Below are positions 1 to 8,369 of a DNA stretch of 64,000 bases, in pieces. Within the stretch, counting starts at the first letter, position 1. Each line of letters begins with the position of its first letter. A model generated the notes under the pieces. That model saw nothing but the letters and a program-made list of their open reading frames with translations, did no database searches and was not told the origin of the DNA. The translations under genes were made by a program, and so were the position numbers. Source of the DNA: Bulleidia sp. zg-1006 (lineage in GTDB: Bacteria > Bacillota_I > Bacilli_A > Erysipelotrichales > Erysipelotrichaceae); the NCBI RefSeq assembly GCF_016812035.1, contig NZ_CP069178.1:930001-994000 (forward strand). The letters run 5' to 3'.

Positions 1-170
1 TTTTGAAGCGGCTCAATCTGGTAAAGGATTTCAAATCCCCCTTGCAAATCAAGACCAAGGTTAATATGACGAATAATGGTCTTATAGGTTGTGGAAGCCA
101 ATACAATCAAAAGAGCAACGATTAAACCGAATACCCCTAGACTTCCTCTTTTATTTTTCTTTTTTGGCAT
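1..170 (-). CDS. secD: Protein translocase subunit SecD, N-terminal part (cut by window edge)
   Basis: Partial gene; only the first 56 codons are present and the rest lies left of position 1. The product begins with a Lys-rich stretch, then one membrane segment, then the conserved SecD motif LGLDLQGGFEI that starts the first periplasmic-type domain. SecD (or fused SecDF) uses the proton gradient to help SecA/SecYEG export proteins. The ATG at 168-170 has a GGAGG Shine-Dalgarno inside the end of comN, one base downstream of the comN stop, so the two are translationally linked. Whether secF is fused cannot be seen. Confidence 0.9.
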   Translation of the reverse strand, partial: MPKKKNKRGSLGVFGLIVALLIVLASTTYKTIIRHINLGLDLQGGFEILYQIEPLQ

Positions 171-171
171 C

Positions 172-459
172 TTATCCTCCAATCATTTCTGAAAAATCGG
201 TTATTGGCATCTTAGCCCCCTCACGGATGGCTTGGACCGATAAAAAACGAATAATATCTTTCGCTTCAATCTTCCAAATCGTATCCACCGCCTCGGTTAA
301 GCTATCGCTTATTCCATTTTTCCAGATAAACAAAGTTAAATAGTCTTCTAAGTCACTATAACTAAGAGTCGGAACTTGTGTCCTTTTCATCTGTTCTAAT
401 TTTAAAACCATCGCTAATTGAACCGATGGATGATTTACATCGAAGACTTCTTTGTTCAT
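172..459 (-). CDS. comN: ComN-like post-transcriptional regulator
   Basis: 95-residue cytosolic protein of the small Firmicutes post-transcriptional regulator family (B. subtilis ComN/YrzD), recognised from its size, the conserved core around DLEDYLTLFIWK, and its position directly before secDF as in Bacillus. In B. subtilis ComN acts on comE mRNA; the role here is unknown. It is expressed from its own extended -10 promoter (479-487) just after the mraY terminator, with a strong GGGAGGAAG Shine-Dalgarno. It is one base from secD, so it leads a comN-secD operon. Confidence 0.75.
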   Translation of the reverse strand: MNKEVFDVNHPSVQLAMVLKLEQMKRTQVPTLSYSDLEDYLTLFIWKNGISDSLTEAVDTIWKIEAKDIIRFLSVQAIREGAKMPITDFSEMIGG

Positions 460-478
460 TCTTCCTCCCAGTTCGACA

Positions 479-487
479 ATTATAACA
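479..487 (-). promoter_or_regulatory. Extended -10 promoter of comN-secD
   Basis: On the minus strand the sequence reads TGTTATAAT, a consensus TGn-extended -10, ending 20 bases before the comN ATG. It directly follows the T-run of the mraY terminator, so the cell-wall operon ends here and comN-secD starts as a new unit. No good -35 is seen, as is common for extended -10 promoters. Confidence 0.6.
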
Positions 488-514
488 AAAAAAAGAGCTC
501 TATTGTAGAGCTTT
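485..514 (-). terminator. Rho-independent terminator of the mraZ-mraY operon
   Basis: On the minus strand an AGCTCTA/TAGAGCT-type hairpin with a four- to five-base loop is followed by a run of nine T, immediately after the mraY stop codon. Confidence 0.8.
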
Positions 515-1519
515 TTAATGAATTAATAGCCATAAGCCAATCATCGCAAAGAAAAATTCCAATAACCAGAATAAATAAACAACTTGAACTTCCTTCAATC
601 CCCAGATTTTAAAGCTATAATGAATTGGTGTATAAGGGAAAACACGATGATGAAATAATTTTACTGCACTAATTTGAATGATAACACTCATGGCTTCAAG
701 AACAGGAATACCGGCAATTAATATCAAAGCTAATTCAGTGTGCGTAATCAAGGCAATCGTTGCTAAAGAACCACCCAAAGCTAAAGAGCCTGTATCGCCC
801 ATAAAAACCTTCGCCGGTTTATGATTAAAGAATAAATAACCAAATAAACTACCTCCCATAGCCGCACAAAAGATAGCGATGACTGGTAATTGTTTCTGAA
901 TAGCGTAGATAAAATAAGCCATAAAAGCAATCAAACTCACCCCACCGGCTAAACCATCCATACCATCGGTTAAATTGACCGCATTAGTTGATCCCATAAA
1001 CATCAATAGGATAATGATAAGAAAGCCGAGGCATTGGAAAATAGAAGCTCCTTTTAAATAATCCAAGCCTTTCATTTGATAAAGAAGAAATGTCATCACA
1101 ATAGCTAGAATGGCTTCAATCAATAAACGAGTTCTCGCTTTTAAACCGGCGTTATTTCGTTTCAAAACAACCGTCATATCATCCACAAATCCAATCATTC
1201 CAAAGCCAACAAGCCCTAGCACTAACATCCATAGTGTTAAATCGCCTTTATTTGGCGCAAAGATAATAGTCGTTACCATTGTCACAAGGGAGAACAATAG
1301 TCCTGCCATAATAGGTGTTCCGCTTTTCTTTTCTAAAGCATATTCTGATTCGGTTTGTTGGATAGATACTTTCTTTAAATATTGGATGAATTTAGGCATA
1401 ATCACCAACACTAAAGCACTACTTAAATAGAAAGCCATCGCTGATGTAGTCGGCATTCCAAGCGCAACAATAATGCATCCTAAGAGATAAATACCAATTT
1501 CTATATATTTTTTCTTCAT
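515..1519 (-). CDS. mraY: Phospho-N-acetylmuramoyl-pentapeptide-transferase MraY
   Basis: 334-residue polytopic enzyme that transfers phospho-MurNAc-pentapeptide from UDP to undecaprenyl phosphate, making lipid I at the inner face of the membrane. Visible family motifs are the DD pair at 113-114 with K120, NLTDGMDG at 182-189 (catalytic Asp) and FMGDTGS at 239-245. The last cytoplasmic loop reads TPIHYSFKIWG where most MraY proteins have a PIHHHFE-type triple-His motif, an unusual variant. It is the last gene of the mraZ operon, 13 bases after pbp. The usual next genes murD/ftsW/murG are absent. Confidence 0.96.
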   Translation of the reverse strand: MKKKYIEIGIYLLGCIIVALGMPTTSAMAFYLSSALVLVIMPKFIQYLKKVSIQQTESEYALEKKSGTPIMAGLLFSLVTMVTTIIFAPNKGDLTLWMLVLGLVGFGMIGFVDDMTVVLKRNNAGLKARTRLLIEAILAIVMTFLLYQMKGLDYLKGASIFQCLGFLIIILLMFMGSTNAVNLTDGMDGLAGGVSLIAFMAYFIYAIQKQLPVIAIFCAAMGGSLFGYLFFNHKPAKVFMGDTGSLALGGSLATIALITHTELALILIAGIPVLEAMSVIIQISAVKLFHHRVFPYTPIHYSFKIWGLKEVQVVYLFWLLEFFFAMIGLWLLIH

Positions 1520-1532
1520 TCTCTTTTTCCCC

Positions 1533-3707
1533 TTATGTTCCTAGCTGAATTTCTATCTTATCATTTTTATGCACCACAGAGTTAGCTGGAACGGACTGTT
1601 TCAAGACAACACCATTTCCCTTTACGACAAAATTTAATCCCGTCACATCTCGTAATGATTCAATTTCTTTACGCGACCAACCACGCAAATCCGGTAGATT
1701 AAATTGATTCTTATCCATCACTAAAAATACTTTTTCATTTGATAATACACGATGTGTCGCAAGTGGATATTGACTAATAACCGATTGTCCTTCTCCGAGA
1801 ACCAATAAATTGACTTTGCTTGATTTCAATTGTTGCTTAGCATAAGGCAAACTATGATTCACAACATTTGGCATCGTGGATTGAATCAGTTGTGTTCCTT
1901 TATCTTTTTGTTCACTTGATTTTACCGTTTTATCACTAAAACCATAGGTCATCGCAACCTTTCTTAAGAAAGCCTTTTGTGGCTCAACATCGACATGAGC
2001 ACTTAGATTATCCGGTCCTTTAAACGCATAATACACCAAAACCTTTGGATTTTCAGCCGGCATCGCACACATGAAAGAAGAAATTGTCTTTCCTGTATCA
2101 TAACTACCCTTTTCCGCTACTTGGGTTGTTCCGGTCTTACCCATCAATTTCACATTTGGAATTTGGTAATACTTCGCTGAACCGGTTTTATTATGAACAA
2201 CCTGTGTCATTACTTTTTGAATTTGCTTGGCTGTTTCGGCTTTAATAGGTTTACCAACAACCGTTTTCTTGGCTTGATAAATCACCTTGGAAGAATCGTA
2301 AGCATCCTTAATTGATTCCACAAAATATGGTTTTACCAATTCTCCATTACCGGTTAAAGCCGTATAAGCCTGCAACAATTGAATCAGTGTTACCGTTGAA
2401 CCCTGTCCAAAGGATAAAGCAACCTTATCTCCCGGATAATTATAATTTAGACTTGTGGCGGTTTCCGGAATACCATCGGTATCCACATTTTGAAAGAAAT
2501 GAAATTTCTTCAAATATTCCAAATAAATGGTTGGATTGATGTATTCGGTTAAAATCGTTGCCGCAATCGTATTTAAAGAATGAATTAAACCGGAATCTAA
2601 GCTTTGACTATTCCATTGACGACGACGAGCGTTGTAGATACAACCATAGCTATTGCTTTCACTTGAACGAACAGGGTTATTTTTATTATCGGATGTAAAA
2701 CACCATTTATTTCCCTCCGCTTTCTTTTCACCATTATACTTACTTTCATTCATAGCCGCCGCCCAGGTGAACGATTTCATTGTTGAACCCGGTTCATATG
2801 GCATTTGCATACCAAAGTTTGAGTATTCCTTGATGTTTTCAAGTGTATTTGGATTAAAAGAATTGGATTGACCCCAAGCCACCACACGACCGGTATCAAT
2901 TTCCATCGCCGCGCCCCAAACTGCTTCCGCTTTCATATTCTTCATAGTTTGTTTCATAGACTCCTCGAGGGTATTTTGAATACCGGAATCCAAGGTTAAA
3001 GTCACGTTATTGCCATTCACTGCCGCTTTGGTTTCTTGTTTCATACCTGGTAATACATAGCCATTTTTATCTCTTTGTTCAACAATCGATCCATTTTCCC
3101 CTGTGAGATAGTTATTTAAATACATTTCTAATCCCATCTTACCAACGGTATTCCCTTTGGTATCACTAACCGCATATCCAATCAAATTCGTAGCAAACTG
3201 TCCATTTGGATAAACACGCTTAATAGAATCTCGGAATTCAATACCGGGAAGCTTGGCTTCATCAATTTTTTCCTTTGTTGCCTTGCTTAAATTACGACCT
3301 TTTACACCCAATTCAGTTTGGTAGATTTTTTGATTGAATTTTTTGCGAAGCTCTTCTTTTGAAATACCTAAGATAGAGCTTAAAACCTCAGCCGTATGTT
3401 CTTTATCTTTGACATATGCCGGCTTTTTATCACCGGTTAAGCGCTCCTTCAAAACACAAATAATATCGTAGGTACGATTATCTTGGGCTAAGACATTACC
3501 ATTGCGATCATAAATCACACCCCGAAGAGCTTGTTCAGTTTTTGTGACTACATTTGCTTTATCAATATATGGTTTTAAATCCGTCTTTGAACGCATATGG
3601 TATTTCCCAATGCTTACCTGAAAGACAGAATAGATCAAAAGGAAAAAAACCAGTGATGAAACCACTAATATTTTTCCACTTTCTGCTATCACTCTCTTTT
3701 TTGCCAT
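1533..3707 (-). CDS. ftsI: Class B penicillin-binding protein with two PASTA domains
   Basis: 724-residue septal/peripheral peptidoglycan transpeptidase. It has a short cytosolic start, a membrane anchor at about 12-32, a PBP dimerisation domain at about 55-220, and a transpeptidase domain with the three active-site motifs S308-T-M-K311, SLN at 377-379 and KTGT at 524-527. Two PASTA repeats follow at about 611-664 and 669-722, as in PBP2x/PBP2B. It sits in canonical position between ftsL and mraY, two bases from ftsL. It cross-links new wall with FtsW, DivIB and FtsL as partners; those partners other than FtsL are outside the window. Confidence 0.95.
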   Translation of the reverse strand: MAKKRVIAESGKILVVSSLVFFLLIYSVFQVSIGKYHMRSKTDLKPYIDKANVVTKTEQALRGVIYDRNGNVLAQDNRTYDIICVLKERLTGDKKPAYVKDKEHTAEVLSSILGISKEELRKKFNQKIYQTELGVKGRNLSKATKEKIDEAKLPGIEFRDSIKRVYPNGQFATNLIGYAVSDTKGNTVGKMGLEMYLNNYLTGENGSIVEQRDKNGYVLPGMKQETKAAVNGNNVTLTLDSGIQNTLEESMKQTMKNMKAEAVWGAAMEIDTGRVVAWGQSNSFNPNTLENIKEYSNFGMQMPYEPGSTMKSFTWAAAMNESKYNGEKKAEGNKWCFTSDNKNNPVRSSESNSYGCIYNARRRQWNSQSLDSGLIHSLNTIAATILTEYINPTIYLEYLKKFHFFQNVDTDGIPETATSLNYNYPGDKVALSFGQGSTVTLIQLLQAYTALTGNGELVKPYFVESIKDAYDSSKVIYQAKKTVVGKPIKAETAKQIQKVMTQVVHNKTGSAKYYQIPNVKLMGKTGTTQVAEKGSYDTGKTISSFMCAMPAENPKVLVYYAFKGPDNLSAHVDVEPQKAFLRKVAMTYGFSDKTVKSSEQKDKGTQLIQSTMPNVVNHSLPYAKQQLKSSKVNLLVLGEGQSVISQYPLATHRVLSNEKVFLVMDKNQFNLPDLRGWSRKEIESLRDVTGLNFVVKGNGVVLKQSVPANSVVHKNDKIEIQLGT

Positions 3708-3709
3708 AC

Positions 3710-4030
3710 TTACTCACCCATTTTGGTATCAGGAGTTTGAACGGTTGTGATATTAGCTTGATTACGAGTTAAACCTTTTTTATTTGCAATTTTATTAATG
3801 CGATCAGAAACCAATAACTTTTGTGTTTCAACCGCAATAGCGTTGTTTTGTAACTCTAATGTCGCTGTTTCTGATTTCACTTTTTGCACTTGAGTTGCTA
3901 AAGAGTTATTCAAATTGCTAATGAACAAAGATGATACCAAATATAGTATAAACGCTAAAATAAATGTCATCATATAAATACCATCTAAATTTCTTTTCAC
4001 TTTTTTTGTTTTCTTAACAAGACGTGCCAT
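3710..4030 (-). CDS. ftsL: Cell division protein FtsL
   Basis: 106-residue bitopic protein with a basic cytosolic N-terminus (about 1-17), one membrane helix (about 20-40) and an extracellular heptad-like coiled coil up to about residue 80. It is recognised by architecture and by its place between rsmH and the class B PBP, since FtsL sequences are poorly conserved. FtsL joins DivIB/DivIC in the divisome. It overlaps the end of rsmH by 17 bases, which implies coupled translation. Confidence 0.85.
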   Translation of the reverse strand: MARLVKKTKKVKRNLDGIYMMTFILAFILYLVSSLFISNLNNSLATQVQKVKSETATLELQNNAIAVETQKLLVSDRINKIANKKGLTRNQANITTVQTPDTKMGE

Positions 4031-4970
4031 ATTCCTTTATCCTTCTCTCTATTACTCTTAACTTCGCACTATGCGATCGACGATTGATTTCTAGCTCTGT
4101 TTCTTTTGCTAGGATTGGTTTCTTATGCACCAATCGAAAGTCAGCTTGCTTTATATCCCTGGATTTAATTGGAAGTCTTGTGTCCGGTTGTTCAACTTCA
4201 CAATGTTTCTTTAAAATATGTTTGACCATGCGATCCTCAATCGAGTGGAAACTAATGACCGCCAAGCGACCACCTTCCTCCAATAATGAACAAGCTTGAT
4301 TTAAAGCTTGTTCCAGCGATCCTAATTCATCATTAACTTCCATACGAATGGCTTGGAACACCTGTTTTGCTGGATGTTTCTTTTTTCTTAACTCCTTTGC
4401 CGGTAGACAAGATTTAATGATGTCTACTAGTTCAAAAGTGGTTTCAATTGGTTGGATTGCACGAACTTCACAAATCTTACTAGCAATCTTAGGTGCATAG
4501 CGTTCTTCTGAATACTTGAAGAAAATATCGGTTAACTCTTTAGCACTATAATTGTTGACCACTTGATAAGCATCCAAATCCTGCTTTTGATCCATGCGCA
4601 TATCCAAGCGTGCCTCAAATCGATAGCTAAAGCCTCTTTCACCTTGATCAAACTGTGGTGAACTAACACCAAGGTCAAAAAGAATACCATCGACTTTTTC
4701 AACTCCTAACTCATGAAGCTTTTCAACCATTCGAGAAAAATCTGCATGAATTAAAGTTACTTTCTTTTCGTAATCTTTAAGTTTTAAAGAGCACTCTTCA
4801 ATAGCTTGTTCATCTTTATCAAAAGCATATAAATGACCGGTGCTTAATTGCTTTAAAATCTCTGTACTATGCCCGGCTCGACCTAAAGTTGCATCCACAT
4901 AAATACCATCCGGATGGAGATTTAAGGCTTCCATACTTTCTTCTAACAAAACCGAAATGTGTTCACTCAT
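4014..4970 (-). CDS. rsmH: 16S rRNA (cytosine1402-N4)-methyltransferase RsmH
   Basis: 318-residue SAM-dependent methyltransferase (MraW) that modifies C1402 of 16S rRNA in the decoding centre. The SAM-binding start VDATLGRAGHS (about 26-36), the GILFDLGVSSPQ motif and the late VISFHSIEDRMVK motif are all present, and the length is normal for the family. It overlaps mraZ by four bases (ATGA-type junction) and ftsL by 17, the standard dcw order mraZ-rsmH-ftsL-pbp-mraY. Confidence 0.96.
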   Translation of the reverse strand: MSEHISVLLEESMEALNLHPDGIYVDATLGRAGHSTEILKQLSTGHLYAFDKDEQAIEECSLKLKDYEKKVTLIHADFSRMVEKLHELGVEKVDGILFDLGVSSPQFDQGERGFSYRFEARLDMRMDQKQDLDAYQVVNNYSAKELTDIFFKYSEERYAPKIASKICEVRAIQPIETTFELVDIIKSCLPAKELRKKKHPAKQVFQAIRMEVNDELGSLEQALNQACSLLEEGGRLAVISFHSIEDRMVKHILKKHCEVEQPDTRLPIKSRDIKQADFRLVHKKPILAKETELEINRRSHSAKLRVIERRIKEYGTSC

Positions 4971-5404
4971 AGAAGCATCTCCGTTAAGTCTTCCGCAAAG
5001 TTTTCAAAGTTGTCACCACCGATTTTGCTATACTCGTCGTATTTCTTTTCCGGCCATATTTCAAAGTGATTGGAAGCACCAACTACCACACAAGCCTTTT
5101 CAAACCCTTCATCACTTAATTGGAATTGAGGAAGAAGAATACGACCTTGTTTATCTAAAGCACATTCATCCGCCTTTCCGGTGATACGACGAACAAAGGC
5201 TCTTGCCTTAGCATTGGTTATTGGTAAGCTGTTGAGCTTTTGCACCAAAGTTTCCCATTCTTCTTGTGCAAAGGCGGCTAAACATCCATCCAGCCATTCG
5301 GTCACATAAATCTTGAGGGTTAATTGGTCACGGTATTTAGCAGGAATCATCAAACGGTTTTTAGCATCTAAGTTATGGCGATATTCACCTGTAAACATTC
5401 TCAT
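4967..5404 (-). CDS. mraZ: Transcriptional regulator MraZ
   Basis: About 145 residues with two AbrB-like MraZ repeats (starts MFTGEYRHNLD; second repeat near FVRRITGKADECALDKQGR). MraZ is a ring-shaped DNA-binding repressor/activator of the dcw cluster it heads. I place the start at the ATG at 5402-5404, seven bases after GGAAGGAG, rather than the upstream GTG at 5422, because that GTG lies inside the MraZ boxes and family members begin near MFxGEY. Three 10-bp spaced boxes directly upstream indicate autoregulation. Confidence 0.94.
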   Translation of the reverse strand: MRMFTGEYRHNLDAKNRLMIPAKYRDQLTLKIYVTEWLDGCLAAFAQEEWETLVQKLNSLPITNAKARAFVRRITGKADECALDKQGRILLPQFQLSDEGFEKACVVVGASNHFEIWPEKKYDEYSKIGGDNFENFAEDLTEMLL

Positions 5405-5417
5405 TTCATAACTCCTT

Positions 5418-5443
5418 CCCACTTCTTACCACTTTCTACCACA
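5418..5443 (-). promoter_or_regulatory. MraZ boxes: three GTGG repeats at 10-bp spacing
   Basis: On the minus strand GTGG occurs three times, as complements of CCAC at 5439-5442, 5429-5432 and 5419-5422, exactly 10 bp apart, with similar flanks (AAGTGGTAAG-like). MraZ is known to bind tandem GTG(G)-containing boxes with one-helical-turn spacing in front of mraZ. The last box abuts the Shine-Dalgarno, and the array covers the likely transcription start. Confidence 0.8.
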
Positions 5444-5470
5444 TTTTATCAAAAAATTATCCTTTTTCAA
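5443..5470 (-). promoter_or_regulatory. Sigma-A promoter of the mraZ operon
   Basis: TTGAAA (complement of 5465-5470), a 16-base spacer and TAAAAT (complement of 5443-5448). The predicted start falls inside the MraZ boxes, so bound MraZ would block RNA polymerase. Confidence 0.7.
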
Positions 5471-5503
5471 GTGTTTTATCGTTGAAAACAGCTTCTAATA
5501 AGA

Positions 5504-5540
5504 CACAAAAAAAGAAGAAAAGAACTTCTCTTCTTCTTTA
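5504..5540 (-). terminator. Terminator of yceD-rpmF
   Basis: A/G-rich hairpin with arms of about 13 bases and one mismatch (5511-5539), followed on the minus strand by a T-run. It lies between the rpmF stop and the mraZ promoter. Confidence 0.65.
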
Positions 5541-5573
5541 AAAAATAAAAAGACTTTTCCAAAAGGATCAGTC

Positions 5574-5750
5574 TTAAGCATTTACTGCAGAACTTTCTTT
5601 ACCTGTGCTACCACAGCTTGGGCATGCGTGGTGAGGAAGCTTGTAAGCGCCACAATTAGGGCACTTCACGAATGTGGCAGCGGCTAATTTGTAGTGCGTT
5701 CTTCTCTTGTTCTTGCGTGTTTTTGAATTTCTTCTTTGTTGAACAGCCAT
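5574..5750 (-). CDS. rpmF: 50S ribosomal protein L32
   Basis: 58-residue basic protein starting [17 protein letters not shown], the standard L32 opening, with a CPNC...CPSC zinc ribbon at about 30-47 (the Zn-binding C+ form). L32 sits near the peptidyl-transferase/exit region of the large subunit. It is preceded by yceD, the usual bacterial pairing, with a 13-base gap. The ATG at 5748-5750 follows a GGAGG-type site (complement of cacctcc). The four-Cys form suggests there is no strict need for a zinc-free paralogue, though one could exist elsewhere. Confidence 0.96.
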   Translation of the reverse strand: MAVQQRRNSKTRKNKRRTHYKLAAATFVKCPNCGAYKLPHHACPSCGSTGKESSAVNA

Positions 5751-5763
5751 CTTATTGCACCTC

Positions 5764-6267
5764 CTAATCTTGTTCTTTAAATTCTTTCAACTTTGCCAAA
5801 CGAGAATCCATTTCCTTAGCCTGACTTTGTTGATAGGCAGCTTCACTATAGACCTTCCAGCCATCCCCTTCGGGATACTCATCATCGGCTGCTTGTGTTA
5901 CTTGTAGAGGAACTTCTAATTGAATGACATCTAAGATTGCTTTATGCAAATCCACAACACCATTTTCAACTAGGCGAACACCATCTTCTTCACTTGGAAC
6001 GAAGCTATACACTTCATCGCTTTCCGTTTGAAATGGTAAGCGAAGAGGTTTGTTCGTAATGGAATCGGGAAGTACCATATCACCTTCCAAGTCTAAATGA
6101 ACTAAAACTTCTGTTTCTTCTTCATTCAGATAACCATGGGCGACTAGATGAACATTCTCAAGCGCTAAAATCTCCGGCATTTGTTCCAAATCAGCTTGTG
6201 AAAACTGTAAATCTTGATCCAAATGTAAGTTGTCATTTTGCAATAACTGCGCCTTCGTCCACTTCAC
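5764..6267 (-). CDS. yceD: YceD family protein (DUF177), 23S rRNA accumulation
   Basis: 167-residue acidic protein of the DUF177/YceD family, which in E. coli and plants is needed for normal 23S rRNA accumulation. It is recognised by position directly before rpmF and by its composition (beta-rich, conserved mid-region around [12 protein letters not shown]); the typical CxRCL motif is not present. The start is a GTG at 6265-6267 with AAGGAG six bases upstream. It heads the yceD-rpmF operon behind a good promoter (6298-6325). Confidence 0.85.
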   Translation of the reverse strand: MKWTKAQLLQNDNLHLDQDLQFSQADLEQMPEILALENVHLVAHGYLNEEETEVLVHLDLEGDMVLPDSITNKPLRLPFQTESDEVYSFVPSEEDGVRLVENGVVDLHKAILDVIQLEVPLQVTQAADDEYPEGDGWKVYSEAAYQQSQAKEMDSRLAKLKEFKEQD

Positions 6268-6297
6268 TTCGTTCTCCTTACCTAATAACGCCTAATT

Positions 6298-6325
6298 ATT
6301 ATACCAAAGGGAAGCCTAAAGTCAA
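6298..6325 (-). promoter_or_regulatory. Promoter of yceD-rpmF
   Basis: On the minus strand TTGACT (complement of 6320-6325), a 16-base spacer and a perfect TATAAT (complement of 6298-6303), about 30 bases before the GTG start of yceD. Confidence 0.7.
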
Positions 6326-6395
6326 TCAAACCCACAGATACATTGCTTAAAGTTCTAGTTTCCTGCTATTCTAGCATGGTAGAAGGAGAAAATAG

Positions 6396-7505
6396 ATGAA
6401 AACCTGTGGTATTGTTGTGGAATACAATCCCTTTCACTTTGGTCATCTTTACCAAATTCAAAAGATAAAAAAAGAGCTTCAAGTAGACGCTATCATTGTT
6501 GTGATATCTGGTAATTTTGTCCAACGAGGAGAGCCGGCCCTCTTAGATAAATGGACTAGGACCGAAGACGTTTTGAAACAAGGTGTGGATGTGGTCATTG
6601 AATTACCTTATATTTATGCTAGTCAAAGTGCTTCTCAATTCGCCAAAGCTGCGATTAAAATCCTTCAGTTAGCACAAGTGGACTATGTTTGTTTTGGTAG
6701 TGAATGTGGTAATCTGGAAAATCTAAAAGAAATTGCCCAAACTCCCGTCAATCCCGATTATTTACACGAAGCAATGCGGGATGGTAGTTCCTTTCCAAAA
6801 GCTTATTCTTTATTAACTGGAGCCATGTTACCAAATGACATTCTAGCGGTTAGTTACTTAAAAGCCTTAGAGAACTCCTCCATCCAGCCTTATTTAATTC
6901 AACGCCAAGGAGAAGCGTATCATAGCTTGAAAAATAAAGAATTAGCCTCTGCCCAAGGCATCCGTTATGCTTTAAGACATAAACAAGATGTTTCCAAAGC
7001 AACACCGCTATCCTTTCAAGGCAAACAATTTCATCATTGGAACGAGTATTACCCTTTCCTTCGCTTCCAACTTCTATCTAGCACAAGAAAAGAGTTACAA
7101 TCCTTTTTCCTAGTCCAAGAAGGCATTGAGAAACATTTAATCAACTGTGCTAAGGAATGTGAAAACTTTGAAAAATTCATCAATATGGCAGTGAATTATC
7201 GTTACACCCAAGCTCGTATTCAAAGAACTTGTCTACAAATCCTAAATCATATTAAAAAAGAAGATGTTCAATCCCTAAAACCACTTCATCAATTTCGTAT
7301 TCTTGGTTTCAATACGATTGGGCGAAAATGGTTAAAAGAAAATAAAAAGCTCCCCGCTATTGTGAAATTCTCTAAGCTAGATGAAAAGCTTCGTCAAATA
7401 GAATTAAGAACCACCTACAGCTATGCCCTTGTTCATCACGAACAAGAGCTCATCGAACGCGAAGTAAAAGGACCTATATTTATTGAGGTGACCTCCAATC
7501 AGTAG
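6396..7505 (+). CDS. tmcAL: tRNA(Met) cytidine acetate ligase TmcAL
   Basis: 369-residue nucleotidyltransferase-fold enzyme (YlbM, formerly DUF795). In B. subtilis TmcAL uses acetate and ATP to acetylate C34 of elongator tRNA-Met. The N-terminus GIVVEYNPFHFGHLYQ carries the HxGH-type ATP site, and VISGNFVQRGEPALLDKW is the family signature. Divergent from yceD, as in many Firmicutes. Shine-Dalgarno AGAAGGAG precedes the ATG. The substrate tRNA-Met(CAU) is encoded at 22658-22734. Confidence 0.93.
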   Translation: MKTCGIVVEYNPFHFGHLYQIQKIKKELQVDAIIVVISGNFVQRGEPALLDKWTRTEDVLKQGVDVVIELPYIYASQSASQFAKAAIKILQLAQVDYVCFGSECGNLENLKEIAQTPVNPDYLHEAMRDGSSFPKAYSLLTGAMLPNDILAVSYLKALENSSIQPYLIQRQGEAYHSLKNKELASAQGIRYALRHKQDVSKATPLSFQGKQFHHWNEYYPFLRFQLLSSTRKELQSFFLVQEGIEKHLINCAKECENFEKFINMAVNYRYTQARIQRTCLQILNHIKKEDVQSLKPLHQFRILGFNTIGRKWLKENKKLPAIVKFSKLDEKLRQIELRTTYSYALVHHEQELIEREVKGPIFIEVTSNQ

Positions 7506-7526
7506 ACTTTTGGGGGTCGATACATA
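7503..7526. repeat. IS-end-like scar
   Basis: The sequence right after the tmcAL stop (ACTTTTGGGGGTC-ATAC) closely resembles the 24-bp terminal repeat of the degraded IS3-type element seen at 23080-23104 and 44252-44275. No transposase sequence is attached. Probable relic end. Confidence 0.4.
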
Positions 7527-7547
7527 TTGCCCTAGGTCCTTCTTTTG

Positions 7548-8279
7548 TTATTTTGATTGAATTAAAACATTTGAGTAGACTTTATCCACATCATCCACTT
7601 CATTCAACATATCCATTAACTTGTGATAGGCATCAATGTCTTCCTGTTCAGTTAATGTCACATATTCACTTGGCAACCAAGTGGCTTCGCAAGTTTCAAA
7701 TGTTAAATTTGGAAACTTTTCTTCAAAAACTTCATGCGCCTTGCCAAAATCAGTAAAAGAAGTTTTAACCGTCATCACGCCATCTTCAACATTCATATCT
7801 AAAACATCCACATCGCCTTCCATCATGGCATCCAACATGGCTTCTTCATCTTCAAATGGGAATACAAATAATCCCACACTTTCATAAGTATAAGAAGCAC
7901 TACCGGCATTAACCATCTTAAATCCTTTACACTTGTTAAAACAGGTTTTAACATCTGTAATTGAGCGATTGGTGTTATCCGTTAAGCAATCCACAATAAC
8001 CGTTGCTCCAGCAGGACCAAAGCCTTCATAGCGAGCTGCTGAATAATTGTCTGCATCGCCACCTTTTGCCTTTTCAATGGCACGCTTAATAACATCGGCA
8101 GGAACCTGATTGCTCTTAGCTTCCGCAATCTTTCGTTTTAAATTTAAGTTCATTTCAGGATCAGGAACACCAGACTTCGCCGCAATAAAGATTTCCTTTC
8201 CGAAACGCGAATATAATTTTGATTTCATGGCAGCTGTTTTTGCCATCGAAGCAGCTCGTACTTCATGTGCTCTTCCCAT
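7548..8279 (-). CDS. yebC: YebC/PmpR family regulator
   Basis: 243-residue member of the YebC/TACO1 family with the typical opening MGRAHEVRAASMAKTAAMKS and the GFGPAGATVIVDCLTDN block. The family has been reported both as DNA-binding regulators and, more recently, as ribosome-associated factors that ease stalling at proline-rich stretches. Which applies here cannot be told. It is monocistronic, facing tmcAL tail to tail, with GAAGG upstream of the ATG at 8277-8279. Confidence 0.94.
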   Translation of the reverse strand: MGRAHEVRAASMAKTAAMKSKLYSRFGKEIFIAAKSGVPDPEMNLNLKRKIAEAKSNQVPADVIKRAIEKAKGGDADNYSAARYEGFGPAGATVIVDCLTDNTNRSITDVKTCFNKCKGFKMVNAGSASYTYESVGLFVFPFEDEEAMLDAMMEGDVDVLDMNVEDGVMTVKTSFTDFGKAHEVFEEKFPNLTFETCEATWLPSEYVTLTEQEDIDAYHKLMDMLNEVDDVDKVYSNVLIQSK

Positions 8280-8354
8280 CGATATACCTTCTTTCTTTTC
8301 GTAAACGACGCCATTATATCAAAAAGCCTTCGTTCTGTATAGATAAATGGCTTG

Positions 8355-8363
8355 TGTTAGAAT
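8355..8363 (+). promoter_or_regulatory. Extended -10 promoter placed for a leaderless mRNA
   Basis: TGTTAGAAT, with TAGAAT at 8358-8363 exactly six bases before the ATG at 8370. No Shine-Dalgarno is present between them. Transcription should start at or next to the A of the start codon. Confidence 0.55.
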
Positions 8364-8369
8364 AGAAAT

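Noticed and set aside
5405-5422. GTG start of mraZ at 5422
   Set aside because: It would place the Shine-Dalgarno and MraZ boxes inside the coding region and add residues not found in the family.
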